DNA from: Clostridiales bacterium
GTDB lineage: Bacteria > Bacillota > Clostridia > Tissierellales > Dethiosulfatibacteraceae
Length of the DNA stretch: 34,635 bases
Assembly: GCA_003539375.1 (NCBI GenBank)
Contig: DPPH01000272.1
Span: forward strand, 1 to 34,635
Reading direction: 5' to 3'
The translations under genes and the position numbers were made by a program. This document shows, in pieces, positions 14,719 to 22,645 of this stretch. Position 1 is the stretch's first letter; each line of letters opens with the position of its first letter. The notes below the pieces were generated by a model. That model saw only the letters and a program-made list of their open reading frames with translations, searched no databases and had not been told where the DNA came from.

Positions 14719-16242
14719 ATGGATCAAAATATTTATGTTAAAATGGAAGGCATAAGTAAAAGTTTTGGTACCGTTAAAGCTAACGATAATGTAAACTTAA
14801 CGGTAAAAAAAGGTGAAATCCATGCTCTTTTAGGAGAAAATGGTGCAGGAAAAAGCACTTTAATGAATATGCTATCAGGTTTTTATAAACCTGATAGCGG
14901 TTCTATTTACATACACGGAGAAGCAGTAAAGTTTGATTCTCCAAAAGACTCTATAAAAAAAGGCATAGGAATGATACACCAGCATTATAAATTAGTAGAA
15001 GCTATGACTGCTGCTCAAAACATAGTATTAGGGCAAAAAGGCAGCTTTTTTTTGAGTCAAAAGAAAATTAAAGAAAAGATTAAAAAAGTAGCGGAAAGCT
15101 ATGGATTAAATATTAACTATGATAAAAAAATATATGAAATGTCTATAGGGGAGAAACAGGGTACAGAAATTTTGAAAGTTCTTTATCAGGGAGCTGATAT
15201 TCTCATAATGGATGAACCAACCGCAGTTTTAACTCCACAAGAGACAGAGAAATTATTCAAAATATTAAAAAATATGGCTCGAGAAGGATGTTCTATAATT
15301 ATCATAACCCATAAGCTTCAGGAAGTTATGGAAATATCGGACAAAGTGACGGTTTTAAGAAAGGGACAGACAGTAAAAACTTTAGAAACAAAAAATACTA
15401 ATTCTAAGGAACTTACAGACCTAATGGTAGGAAGAGCTGTGGATTTATCGATCGAAAATCCTAAAGTTGAACTTGGTGAAGAAATACTAAAAGTTGAAGG
15501 ATTAACTGCTGAGGATATTGAAAAAGTAGAAGTATTAAAAGACATATCCTTTAGCTTACATAAGGGAGAAATCTTAGGTGTAGCAGGTGTTGCGGGAAGT
15601 GGACAAAAGGAATTATGTGAAGCCATAGCAGGATTGTACAAAATAAAAAAAGGCAAAATACTATTTGAAAATGAAAATCTGGTAGGTTTATCACCTAGAG
15701 ATATAATTTATCGAGGCATAAGTATGAGTTTTATTCCTGAAGATAGACTTGGGATGGGGCTTGTCGCTTCAATGGATATGGTGGATAACTATTTACTGAA
15801 GGAACAGCACAAACAAAAAGGTATTTTTATTAAAAGAAAACCCGTAAAAGAAAAATGTAAGAGCATGATAGATAAGTTAGAAATTCAAACTCCTGGAACC
15901 TCCCATCCTGTAAAGCAGCTTTCTGGTGGGAATATTCAAAAAGTATTAATTGGTAGAGAAATAGATACTAATCCTCACGTACTGATTACTGCTTATGCAG
16001 TGAGAGGTCTCGATATAGCATCTTCTCATACTATATATGACTTACTAAATGAGCAGAAGAAAAAAGGAGTAGGAATATTATTTATTGGAGAAGATTTAGA
16101 TGTTCTTCTTAAACTCTGTGATAGAATAATGGTTCTTTCTAGTGGGAAAGTTACAGGAATTGTTTCTACTAAAGAAACTACAAAAGAAAAAATAGGATTC
16201 TTAATGTCTGATGAAATTGATACCGAGGTGATAGCTCTATGA
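14719..16242 (+). CDS. Nucleoside ABC transporter ATP-binding protein, two fused ATPase domains
   Basis: A 507-residue double ATPase of the sugar/nucleoside (CUT2-like) type. Domain 1 (about 5-240): Walker A GENGAGKST (39-47), Walker B ILIMDEPT (161-168), switch His198 in ITHKL. Its signature is MSIGEKQGTEI (141-151) rather than the usual LSVGEQQRVEI, so an Arg is replaced by Gly. Domain 2 (about 255-500) has a degenerate Walker A, GVAGSGQKEL, as is normal in this family, signature LSGGNIQK (401-408), and AYAVRGLD where AQPTRGLD is usual. The start lies 8 bases after the lipoprotein gene; AGAGG is the likely binding site. The stop overlaps the first permease by 4 bases. Confidence 0.93.
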   Translation: MDQNIYVKMEGISKSFGTVKANDNVNLTVKKGEIHALLGENGAGKSTLMNMLSGFYKPDSGSIYIHGEAVKFDSPKDSIKKGIGMIHQHYKLVEAMTAAQNIVLGQKGSFFLSQKKIKEKIKKVAESYGLNINYDKKIYEMSIGEKQGTEILKVLYQGADILIMDEPTAVLTPQETEKLFKILKNMAREGCSIIIITHKLQEVMEISDKVTVLRKGQTVKTLETKNTNSKELTDLMVGRAVDLSIENPKVELGEEILKVEGLTAEDIEKVEVLKDISFSLHKGEILGVAGVAGSGQKELCEAIAGLYKIKKGKILFENENLVGLSPRDIIYRGISMSFIPEDRLGMGLVASMDMVDNYLLKEQHKQKGIFIKRKPVKEKCKSMIDKLEIQTPGTSHPVKQLSGGNIQKVLIGREIDTNPHVLITAYAVRGLDIASSHTIYDLLNEQKKKGVGILFIGEDLDVLLKLCDRIMVLSSGKVTGIVSTKETTKEKIGFLMSDEIDTEVIAL

Positions 16243-17315
16243 GGATGATTAAAAGAGAAAATATTTCTAATAAAAAAGCCATTCAAATTAGGACAGGAGC
16301 TATAATTGGATCCTTGATTTTATCAGGACTTTTTATATTTTTTCTTGGTCACAACCCATTAGATGTTTTCATATCTATGATGGATGGTGCTTTTGGTTCA
16401 ATTTATAGAATAAAAGATACTATTAACATAATTATACCATTAATAATGACTTCCTTAGGTCTTATGATTGCTTTTAAAATGAAATTTTGGAATATAGGTG
16501 GGGAAGGCCAAATTTTAATAGGTGCTCTTTTTGCTAGTTACTTTGCTTTGAATTTTTCTTTTCTACCTAAACCAATTTTATTATTGGTTATGTTTATTTT
16601 TGGATTTATAGGTGGCGCTTTATGGGCATTAGTTCCAGCTGTATTGAAGGTTAAATTTGAAACCAATGAAACGATTACCACTTTAATGATGAATTATATA
16701 GCATTAAATTTAGTTACCTATCTTCAATATGGACCTTGGAAAGATCCTCAATCCTTTGGATTTCCCAAAATAGCTAATTTCACTGAAAATGCACTTCTTC
16801 CAAAAGTTTTTGGACTACATATAGGGTGGATAGTTACAATTTTAGCTGTAGTAATAATTTCAATATTTGTGAGTAAAACTAAATACGGATATGAGATAAA
16901 AGTAGTAGGAGAAAGCAAAGATACAGCAAATTATTCAGGGATTAGAGTAAATAGAGTAATAATACGTGGACTAATCATTAGCGGTGGTATTTGCGGTATT
17001 GTAGGCATGATGGAAGTATCTGGTGTGAATGGTACCTTGACTGACCAAGTATCGGCAGGTTACGGTTATACCGCAATAATAACAACATGGCTTTCAGGTT
17101 TAAAGCCAAGTTTTATAATTCCAGTTTCAGTTCTTTTTGCAGGGTTAATTAAAGGTGGAGGTTTCATACAAACAGCATACCAAATTCCACAATCAGCAGC
17201 TGAAATTATACAAAGTATGATATTATTTTTTGTAATTGGAAGTGAATTTTTTGTTCAATACAAATTAGTACCAGATAAAAGAAATGAAAAAGGAAGAGAA
17301 AGAAATGTTAGTTAA
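16239..17315 (+). CDS. Nucleoside ABC transporter permease 1 (YufP/NupP-like)
   Basis: Integral membrane permease of 358 residues with about eight to ten hydrophobic segments, BPD_transp_2 family. Diagnostic stretches are KMKFWNIGGEGQILIGALFASY (about 80-102), NETITTLMMNYIALNL and the cytoplasmic loop YEIKVVGESKDTANYSGIRVNR (about 220-240). A YGYTAIITTWLSGLKP segment near the C-terminus is also typical. The start overlaps the ATPase stop by 4 bases, and its own end overlaps the next permease. With the BMP lipoprotein and double ATPase it forms a complete importer. Confidence 0.92.
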   Translation: MRMIKRENISNKKAIQIRTGAIIGSLILSGLFIFFLGHNPLDVFISMMDGAFGSIYRIKDTINIIIPLIMTSLGLMIAFKMKFWNIGGEGQILIGALFASYFALNFSFLPKPILLLVMFIFGFIGGALWALVPAVLKVKFETNETITTLMMNYIALNLVTYLQYGPWKDPQSFGFPKIANFTENALLPKVFGLHIGWIVTILAVVIISIFVSKTKYGYEIKVVGESKDTANYSGIRVNRVIIRGLIISGGICGIVGMMEVSGVNGTLTDQVSAGYGYTAIITTWLSGLKPSFIIPVSVLFAGLIKGGGFIQTAYQIPQSAAEIIQSMILFFVIGSEFFVQYKLVPDKRNEKGRERNVS

Positions 17316-18228
17316 TTTGTTAAAAGCTTCAGTTGTAGCAGGAACTCCTCTACTACTTGCAACCTTAGGAGAACTAATTACTGAAAAGGCTGGAAACCTT
17401 AATTTAGGTGTCGAAGGGATGATGCTTATAGGAGCAATATCTGGATTTGCATTAGGGTTTTATTTTCAAAATCCATATATGGCTTTGATAGGGGCAATAA
17501 TAGCAGGAGCTGTTTCTGCACTTATATATGCTTTTTTAACAGTAACTCTAAGGTCAAACCAGGTTGTCTCAGGTCTTTCTCTGACTATATTCGGTACAGG
17601 ATTATCAAGCTTTATCGGAACAAATTTTGTAGGAAAAAAAATGTCTTCTCAGGTAATTGATTTTTTTAAGCCTATTCAAATACCTTTGATATCAAAAATA
17701 CCCATATTAGGAGAAGTATTATTTAATCAAGACATATATGTATATTTTAGTTACTTTTTAGCTTTGATTTTAGGTGTTTATCTTTATAAAACCAGAAAAG
17801 GTATGAACCTATCGGCTATAGGAGAAAATCCATCTGCAGCTGATGCAGCAGGAATAAAAATAGATCTTTATAAATATGTACATATTCTTGTAGGTGGAGC
17901 TTTATGTGGTCTGGGAGGAGCTTATTTATCAGTTGTACAAGTACCTACATGGCAAGAGAACATAACAGCTGGGAGAGGTTGGATAGCCATAGCTCTAGTT
18001 ATTTTTTCGAAGTGGAATCCTTTAAAATCAATTTATGGAGCTTATCTATTTGGTGGTCTAAGCATAATAGGTTTTAGAATACAATATTTAAATATTTCTC
18101 AAAATCTTCTTAATATGCTTCCCTATATTGTGACTATAGTTGTTTTAGTGTTTAGCTCCCTAAACAAATCAAAAGAAGGAAGTCCTCCAAAAGCTTTGAG
18201 TCTTCCTTATTTTAGAGAAGAGAGATAA
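17305..18228 (+). CDS. Nucleoside ABC transporter permease 2 (YufQ/NupQ-like)
   Basis: Second permease, 307 residues, BPD_transp_2 family. Typical stretches are GTPLLLATLGELITEKAGNLNLGVEGMMLIGA near the N-terminus, the loop GMNLSAIGENPSAADAAGIKID and a late RGWIAIALVIFSKWNP. I chose ATG 17305 (MLVNLLKA) over ATG 17284 because AAGGAAGAG (17290-17298) is correctly placed before 17305 while nothing suitable precedes 17284. It overlaps the first permease by 11 bases. Last gene of the riboswitch operon. It converges with the patatin gene 12 bases away without an evident strong terminator. Confidence 0.92.
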   Translation: MLVNLLKASVVAGTPLLLATLGELITEKAGNLNLGVEGMMLIGAISGFALGFYFQNPYMALIGAIIAGAVSALIYAFLTVTLRSNQVVSGLSLTIFGTGLSSFIGTNFVGKKMSSQVIDFFKPIQIPLISKIPILGEVLFNQDIYVYFSYFLALILGVYLYKTRKGMNLSAIGENPSAADAAGIKIDLYKYVHILVGGALCGLGGAYLSVVQVPTWQENITAGRGWIAIALVIFSKWNPLKSIYGAYLFGGLSIIGFRIQYLNISQNLLNMLPYIVTIVVLVFSSLNKSKEGSPPKALSLPYFREER

Positions 18229-18240
18229 GTAAGAAAAATT

Positions 18241-19515
18241 TTATCTTCTTGCTTCTACAAATTTTATTAATAGATAGGTTATATAAACTTTAGGCATAAA
18301 ATTAATTAAATGTTTTTTGCTTAAAGTTTCTTTTTCGCTTAAATTCATTAAATATACTACTAAATTTTTCTTATTGATATTTGTCCAGTCAAAAGATTTA
18401 TATTTTCCTTTTATCAAATCTATAGCTGTTGTATTTTTAAGGATGCTTTTACTTTCTTCGTAGGTTTTCAATACAGCTTCATAAAGTTCATCAATAGTAT
18501 AAGATTTTATTGGATCTACTCCAAACAATTCAGCTGCTATTTCTAAGCATGAAGGAAGAATATTCTTCATGGTAAGGGAGTGATCTGAATATTCATGTAT
18601 TCTTTTAATTAGTGAATATCTTGCACTCTTTGCGTTACCTTCAGCATCTATTTCAATCATGTCAAAAATGTCTAATAGTTCTTTATTAGTTAAAGGATAC
18701 AAATATTTTGAATCCTTGTAATCTTCGGAATTTTTTGATATAAAGTACTTTTGTCCAGAATATTTGCCGAATGCTTTCATAGTGTCCAAGTATCCCATTT
18801 TAATTCCTCTATTTATTTTATCTATATTAAATTCTAAAACTCCACATATATCGTAGGAATTCTTTATTCTATGTAAACTTTCTATATTTAAACCCTCGGC
18901 AGTGTAATTTCTATTTACCCCTATTCCTGAAATATCAACTATTATTATATTTTTACAACCATTATTTGCTAGCAAGGGAGCAGGAGAGTTATCATAAACT
19001 GCACCGTCAATATATTTTTTACCGTTAATTTCTGGTGTTTTAAAAAGAGGAAATGCAGATGAAGCCATAATATAATCTATGAGCTCGCCAGTAGGTATAT
19101 CTTTTTTCATAACCATAAATGGTTTCATATCACTTAAAGAAAAAGTAACTAATCCATAATCAATTTCTGAGTTCCTAATTTTATCTTCATCGATAGTATT
19201 TTTCATTATTTCCTTTAAAGGAGCTGTATCAATGCCTTTTTCTTTTACAGCACTCAAAAATAAAGTCACAGGGTTATCATCAGAAGAATTCAAATATTCT
19301 TTAACATTTGCATTTATCCATTTTTCAAAAGCTAAATCAAAATCTCCCTGGACAAAAAGAGCACCATTAATAGCACCTATGGAAGTACCTGCAACAGCTT
19401 TAACTTTCACACCTAACTCTTTAAAAGCTTTCCATGCTCCTATTTCATAGCATCCTTTAGTGCCTCCACCAGTAAATACAATACCGTATTCTTTATCTTT
19501 ATCGATTATATTCAT
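18241..19515 (-). CDS. Patatin-like phospholipase family protein
   Basis: A 424-residue protein whose N-terminal 220 residues are a patatin/RssA-type lipid acyl hydrolase domain. Visible are the oxyanion-hole motif GGGTKG (16-21), the nucleophile elbow GTSIG with Ser45 (43-47) and DGA (170-172) with the catalytic Asp170. All catalytic residues are present. The C-terminal half (about 220-424) has no motif I recognise and is longer than in simple RssA-type proteins. No signal peptide, so probably cytoplasmic or membrane-peripheral. GAGGT precedes the ATG. It has its own promoter and is transcribed against the nucleoside transporter operon. Substrate unknown. Confidence 0.88.
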   Translation of the reverse strand: MNIIDKDKEYGIVFTGGGTKGCYEIGAWKAFKELGVKVKAVAGTSIGAINGALFVQGDFDLAFEKWINANVKEYLNSSDDNPVTLFLSAVKEKGIDTAPLKEIMKNTIDEDKIRNSEIDYGLVTFSLSDMKPFMVMKKDIPTGELIDYIMASSAFPLFKTPEINGKKYIDGAVYDNSPAPLLANNGCKNIIIVDISGIGVNRNYTAEGLNIESLHRIKNSYDICGVLEFNIDKINRGIKMGYLDTMKAFGKYSGQKYFISKNSEDYKDSKYLYPLTNKELLDIFDMIEIDAEGNAKSARYSLIKRIHEYSDHSLTMKNILPSCLEIAAELFGVDPIKSYTIDELYEAVLKTYEESKSILKNTTAIDLIKGKYKSFDWTNINKKNLVVYLMNLSEKETLSKKHLINFMPKVYITYLLIKFVEARR

Positions 19516-19545
19516 ATATATGACCTCGCTTTTTAGGATATATTA

Positions 19546-19574
19546 ATGATATCAAAAATAAAACTCTAAAACAA
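19546..19574 (-). promoter_or_regulatory. Promoter of the patatin-like gene
   Basis: On the minus strand: TTGTTT (19574-19569), a 17-base spacer, TATCAT (19551-19546) preceded by TG plus one base. The start would be about 20-25 bases upstream of the ATG. Confidence 0.65.
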
Positions 19575-19584
19575 CTGTATAAAT

Positions 19585-19593
19585 TGATATAAT
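19585..19593 (+). promoter_or_regulatory. Candidate extended -10 promoter for the 19633-22507 operon
   Basis: TG-A-TATAAT with no good -35 box at 17 bases. An alternative is TTGATA (19584-19589) with TAAAAT 17 bases later, which would start only about 15 bases before the ATG. Confidence 0.5.
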
Positions 19594-19632
19594 TTATTAA
19601 TTGGTATAAAATAAATAAAAAAGGAGTAAATT

Positions 19633-19860
19633 ATGGATACCTTTAGAATAAAATTAAATAATCAATATGAAAGTGACATATTAACAGAAGTTCTTGATGA
19701 TTATAAAATCCCATATGCATTGATAAAAAACCACAGTGTTGTATATGATGGAATATTTGAAAATCAATTTGGATGGGGTTATTTAGAAATAGAAAATAAA
19801 TATAAGGACCAAGTAGAAAAAATATATGATGAATTCACAAAAGGTGAAAGTCAGGAGTAA
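19633..19860 (+). CDS. Small protein of unknown function, possibly DUF2007-like
   Basis: A 75-residue soluble acidic protein. The pattern of an N-terminal strand followed by ILTEVLDDYKIPYALIKN and a late strand-helix GWGYLEIENKYKDQVEKIYDEF recalls small DUF2007 (putative signal-transducing) proteins, which present a residue pair around an alpha-beta fold; this is a weak resemblance only. AAGGAG precedes the ATG. The PHP phosphatase gene starts 5 bases after its stop, so it is probably co-translated with it. Confidence 0.72.
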   Translation: MDTFRIKLNNQYESDILTEVLDDYKIPYALIKNHSVVYDGIFENQFGWGYLEIENKYKDQVEKIYDEFTKGESQE

Positions 19861-19865
19861 TATTT

Positions 19866-20705
19866 ATGAAATTTAACCTGCATACCCATACAGATTATTG
19901 CGACGGTACAAAAAAAGTAAAAGAAATGATAGAAGGGGCCTTAAAATATAATTACGATATCATAGGCATATCTTCTCATGGACCTCTTCCCTTTGAAAGT
20001 GACTGGACTATGCCTAAAGATAGACTCAAGGATTATATAAAAGAAGTAAATAAACTTAAAAAAGTTTACGAGAATAGAATAAAAGTTTTGGTAGGTCTAG
20101 AATTAGATTATATTCCTGACTTTAAAATGGAGTACATAGATAAAGAAATCTTTAATGAATTAGACTACTGGATTGGGTCTGTACATTTTTTAGGTAAAAA
20201 CAAAAATGGCGATTACTGGACAGTAGATTATAATGAAAAAGAATTAAGAAAAGGTGTAGAAGACTCATTTGAGGGAAATATAAAAAAAGCTGTCGAAACT
20301 TACTACAAATATTTGGAAGAAATGGTTGAAATTTATCATCCTACTATATTAGGGCATTTAGATTTAATAAAGAAAAACAATGGAAACAGTAATTTTTTTA
20401 ATGAAAATGAAAAATGGTACAGAGATGCTGTTTTTTCTCTTTTAGAAAAAATAAAAAAAGGAAATACCGTCATAGAATTAAACACAGGTGGTAAGTATAG
20501 AGGATATACTTTAGATTATTATCCAAGCAACTGGATATTAAAAGAAATAAAGGATAGAAATATTCCGATAACAGTAAGTAGAGATGCTCACGATGTTAAA
20601 AGTTTAAACTATGATTATGAAGAATCAATAAGACTTTTAACAATGATGGGATTTAAAAATATAAGTTGTTTTGATGGGGAAAAATGGAAAGAACTAAAAA
20701 TATAA
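19866..20705 (+). CDS. PHP-domain phosphatase, histidinol-phosphatase (HisK/HisJ) type
   Basis: A 279-residue metal-dependent phosphoesterase. Metal-binding PHP motifs in order: HTHTDYCDG (6-14), SSHGPLP, GLELDYIP, SVHFLG, GHLDLIKK, ELNTGG and SRDAHD. These match the HisJ/HisK branch (histidinol phosphate phosphatase), with RLKDYIKEVNKLKKVY as the typical spacer. There are no other histidine genes nearby, so the histidinol role rests on family resemblance; another small phosphate ester is possible. AGGAG inside the upstream gene's end (19853-19857) serves as ribosome binding site. Confidence 0.85.
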   Translation: MKFNLHTHTDYCDGTKKVKEMIEGALKYNYDIIGISSHGPLPFESDWTMPKDRLKDYIKEVNKLKKVYENRIKVLVGLELDYIPDFKMEYIDKEIFNELDYWIGSVHFLGKNKNGDYWTVDYNEKELRKGVEDSFEGNIKKAVETYYKYLEEMVEIYHPTILGHLDLIKKNNGNSNFFNENEKWYRDAVFSLLEKIKKGNTVIELNTGGKYRGYTLDYYPSNWILKEIKDRNIPITVSRDAHDVKSLNYDYEESIRLLTMMGFKNISCFDGEKWKELKI

Positions 20706-20733
20706 AATACTTTAAGGGGGAATTAAAATAAAT

Positions 20734-20907
20734 ATGAAAAAAGTGGGAAGTATTAGTTTTATAATATTAGCATTATTAGCATATTTTATAGAAGGATTAA
20801 GAAATGAACCTTCTGTATCAATATTGATGATTTTTAGCTTAGTAATAAGTTCACTAGGTTTTTACTTTGAGAGGAGGAAAAATGTCAAAAAAAACAAAAA
20901 TTTATAA
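20734..20907 (+). CDS. Small hydrophobic protein overlapping the amidohydrolase gene
   Basis: A 57-residue candidate with two hydrophobic segments (about 5-18 and 28-44, ILMIFSLVISSLGFYF) and a very basic tail (ERRKNVKKNKNL). An AAGGGGG tract (20714-20720) lies 13 bases before the ATG, longer than ideal. Its end overlaps the amidohydrolase start (20882) by 26 bases in another frame, so its translation would run over the next gene's binding site and could couple the two. No family recognised. The hydrophobic pattern and fit between flanking genes argue for a real gene; the weak spacing argues against. Confidence 0.55.
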   Translation: MKKVGSISFIILALLAYFIEGLRNEPSVSILMIFSLVISSLGFYFERRKNVKKNKNL

Positions 20908-22507
20908 GAATGGCAAAATCCACATCATGGATGAAAAAAGAAGCATAGTAAATTCCATTTATATTGAAGATGGTAAAATCAAAGATTTTGGAAATTTTGA
21001 ACAAATGAATACAAAATATAATGTAAAGGAAAAAAACATATTTGATCTGGAAGGAAAAACGGTTTTTCCAGGCTTTAATGACTCCCATATGCATATTTTA
21101 AAATATGGTGAAAGTTTAGAAAGTGTGGATCTTAAGGGAGTTAGATCCGTTGATGAAATAGTAGAAAGATGTATAGACTTCTTAAACAATAATGATCTAA
21201 GAGAAGGTCAGTGGCTTGTAGGAACAGGATGGAATCAGGATTTATTTGAAGAAAAAGTATTTCCAAACAAGAAAGATTTGGATAAAATATCAACAGACAT
21301 ACCCATAGCCCTGTCAAGAATATGTACTCATATTACAGTGTGTAACTCAAAAGCTATAGAAATCATGGGAGTAAATGAAGAAACTGACATTGAAGGTGGA
21401 GAAATAGAGAAAGACGAACATGGAAACTTAACGGGTATGTTTAAAGAAAATGCTAATAGCTTTATTAATAAAGCGAAACCTGAACTAACTTTAGAAGATA
21501 TAAAAATGATATTGGAAAAAGCTGCGAATAGTCTTCAAGAGTATGGACTCACAAGTGTACAAAGCGATGACCTTCAACATGGGGGTAAATCTTGGGAGAC
21601 TGTAATACAAGCATATAAAGAACTATATGAAGAAGACAAGATAAATATTAGAATTAATCAGCAAAGTTTATTTTTTGATATAAAAGAATACCTTGAGTTT
21701 ATTGATAAAGGAGTTCATAAGTTACAGATTGATGATAGATTTAAAGTAGGGCCATTAAAATTACTAGGAGATGGTTCTTTAGGTGCTAGAACAGCATATT
21801 TAAGTAAACCCTACGAAGATGACCCAACAAAAGTAGGGATGACTGCTTATACATCAGACCAATTAGATGAATTTGTACTTACAGCATGCAAGAATGATAA
21901 ACCTGTTGCCATTCATTCTATAGGAGATAAAATGATGCACATGGCTTTTGATAGTATAGAAAAAGCTGGTGAAGAAACAGGAAAAGAATTAAGACATGGA
22001 ATTGTTCACTGTCAAATAACTACAAAAAGTTTATTTGAAAGATTCCAAAAAAACAACGTTTCAGCATACATTCAACCTATTTTCGCATCTTCCGATTGGG
22101 ATGTTGCGCCAAAGAGAATAGGCGAGGAAAGAGCCAAATATTCTTATAATTGGAAAAGATACTATGATTTAGACATAATTGCTTCCTTTGGAACTGACTG
22201 TCCTGTTGAAAGCCCAAGTCCATTAGAAAATATATATTCTGCAGTTACTAGAAAAGACCTAAATGGTAACCCAGAAAATGGATGGATACCAGAACAAAGA
22301 TTAACAGTAGATCAATCAATTGTTGGATATACATATAATTCAGCATATATGTCATATGATGAAAATATTAAAGGAACTCTAGAAATTGGAAAATTAGCTG
22401 ATATGGTAGTTTTGAGTGAAGATATATATAGGATAGAGCCGGATAAAATAAAAGATGTAGTAGTAGAAAAAACAATAATAAACGGAGAAGTTGTATACGA
22501 AAAATAA
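20882..22507 (+). CDS. YtcJ-like amidohydrolase (amidohydrolase family 3)
   Basis: A 541-residue metal-dependent hydrolase. The metal-binding HMH is at 69-71 in FPGFNDSHMHILKYG. Further motifs are LLGDGSLGARTAYL, AIHSIGDKMMHMA, HGIVHCQ and FGTDCPVESPSPLENIYSAVTRKD, closing with GKLADMVVL. This is the YtcJ/AepA branch, whose physiological substrates are mostly unknown (amide or carbamoyl bonds). I chose ATG 20882, directly after GAGGAGG, over the in-frame TTG at 20867 that lies before the binding site. No signal peptide: cytoplasmic. Last gene of its operon, with a strong terminator 14 bases after the stop. Confidence 0.88.
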   Translation: MSKKTKIYKNGKIHIMDEKRSIVNSIYIEDGKIKDFGNFEQMNTKYNVKEKNIFDLEGKTVFPGFNDSHMHILKYGESLESVDLKGVRSVDEIVERCIDFLNNNDLREGQWLVGTGWNQDLFEEKVFPNKKDLDKISTDIPIALSRICTHITVCNSKAIEIMGVNEETDIEGGEIEKDEHGNLTGMFKENANSFINKAKPELTLEDIKMILEKAANSLQEYGLTSVQSDDLQHGGKSWETVIQAYKELYEEDKINIRINQQSLFFDIKEYLEFIDKGVHKLQIDDRFKVGPLKLLGDGSLGARTAYLSKPYEDDPTKVGMTAYTSDQLDEFVLTACKNDKPVAIHSIGDKMMHMAFDSIEKAGEETGKELRHGIVHCQITTKSLFERFQKNNVSAYIQPIFASSDWDVAPKRIGEERAKYSYNWKRYYDLDIIASFGTDCPVESPSPLENIYSAVTRKDLNGNPENGWIPEQRLTVDQSIVGYTYNSAYMSYDENIKGTLEIGKLADMVVLSEDIYRIEPDKIKDVVVEKTIINGEVVYEK

Positions 22508-22521
22508 AATAAAATAAAATT

Positions 22522-22559
22522 AATAAAGTTCGTTATATACTACGAACTTTATTTTTTTA
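22522..22559 (+). terminator. Rho-independent terminator after the amidohydrolase gene
   Basis: A 12-base-pair stem pairs 22522-22533 (AATAAAGTTCGT) with 22542-22553 (ACGAACTTTATT), loop of 8, followed by a run of Ts. It cleanly separates this operon from the purine operon. Confidence 0.93.
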
Positions 22560-22585
22560 TTCAAAAACAAATACCCGGAATTTCA

Positions 22586-22614
22586 TTGACATACCTTAAT
22601 TTTTTTTGTATTAT
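22586..22614 (+). promoter_or_regulatory. Promoter of the pur operon
   Basis: Perfect -35 TTGACA (22586-22591), a 17-base spacer and TATTAT (22609-22614); an overlapping TATAAT at 22612 has a 20-base spacer. The start near 22620 leaves a leader of only about 25 bases, containing just the ribosome binding site AAGGAGAG. Confidence 0.8.
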
Positions 22615-22645
22615 AATATTACAAATTAAAAAAAAGGAGAGTTAA

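Noticed and set aside
20867..20881. TTG 20867 as start of the amidohydrolase
   Set aside because: It precedes the GAGGAGG ribosome binding site that clearly serves ATG 20882.
22522..22553. GTTCG...CGAAC palindrome upstream of purL as a PurR box pair
   Set aside because: It is the stem of a good terminator, the halves face the wrong way and are too close for the usual PurBox pair, and it lies over 30 bases upstream of the -35 box.
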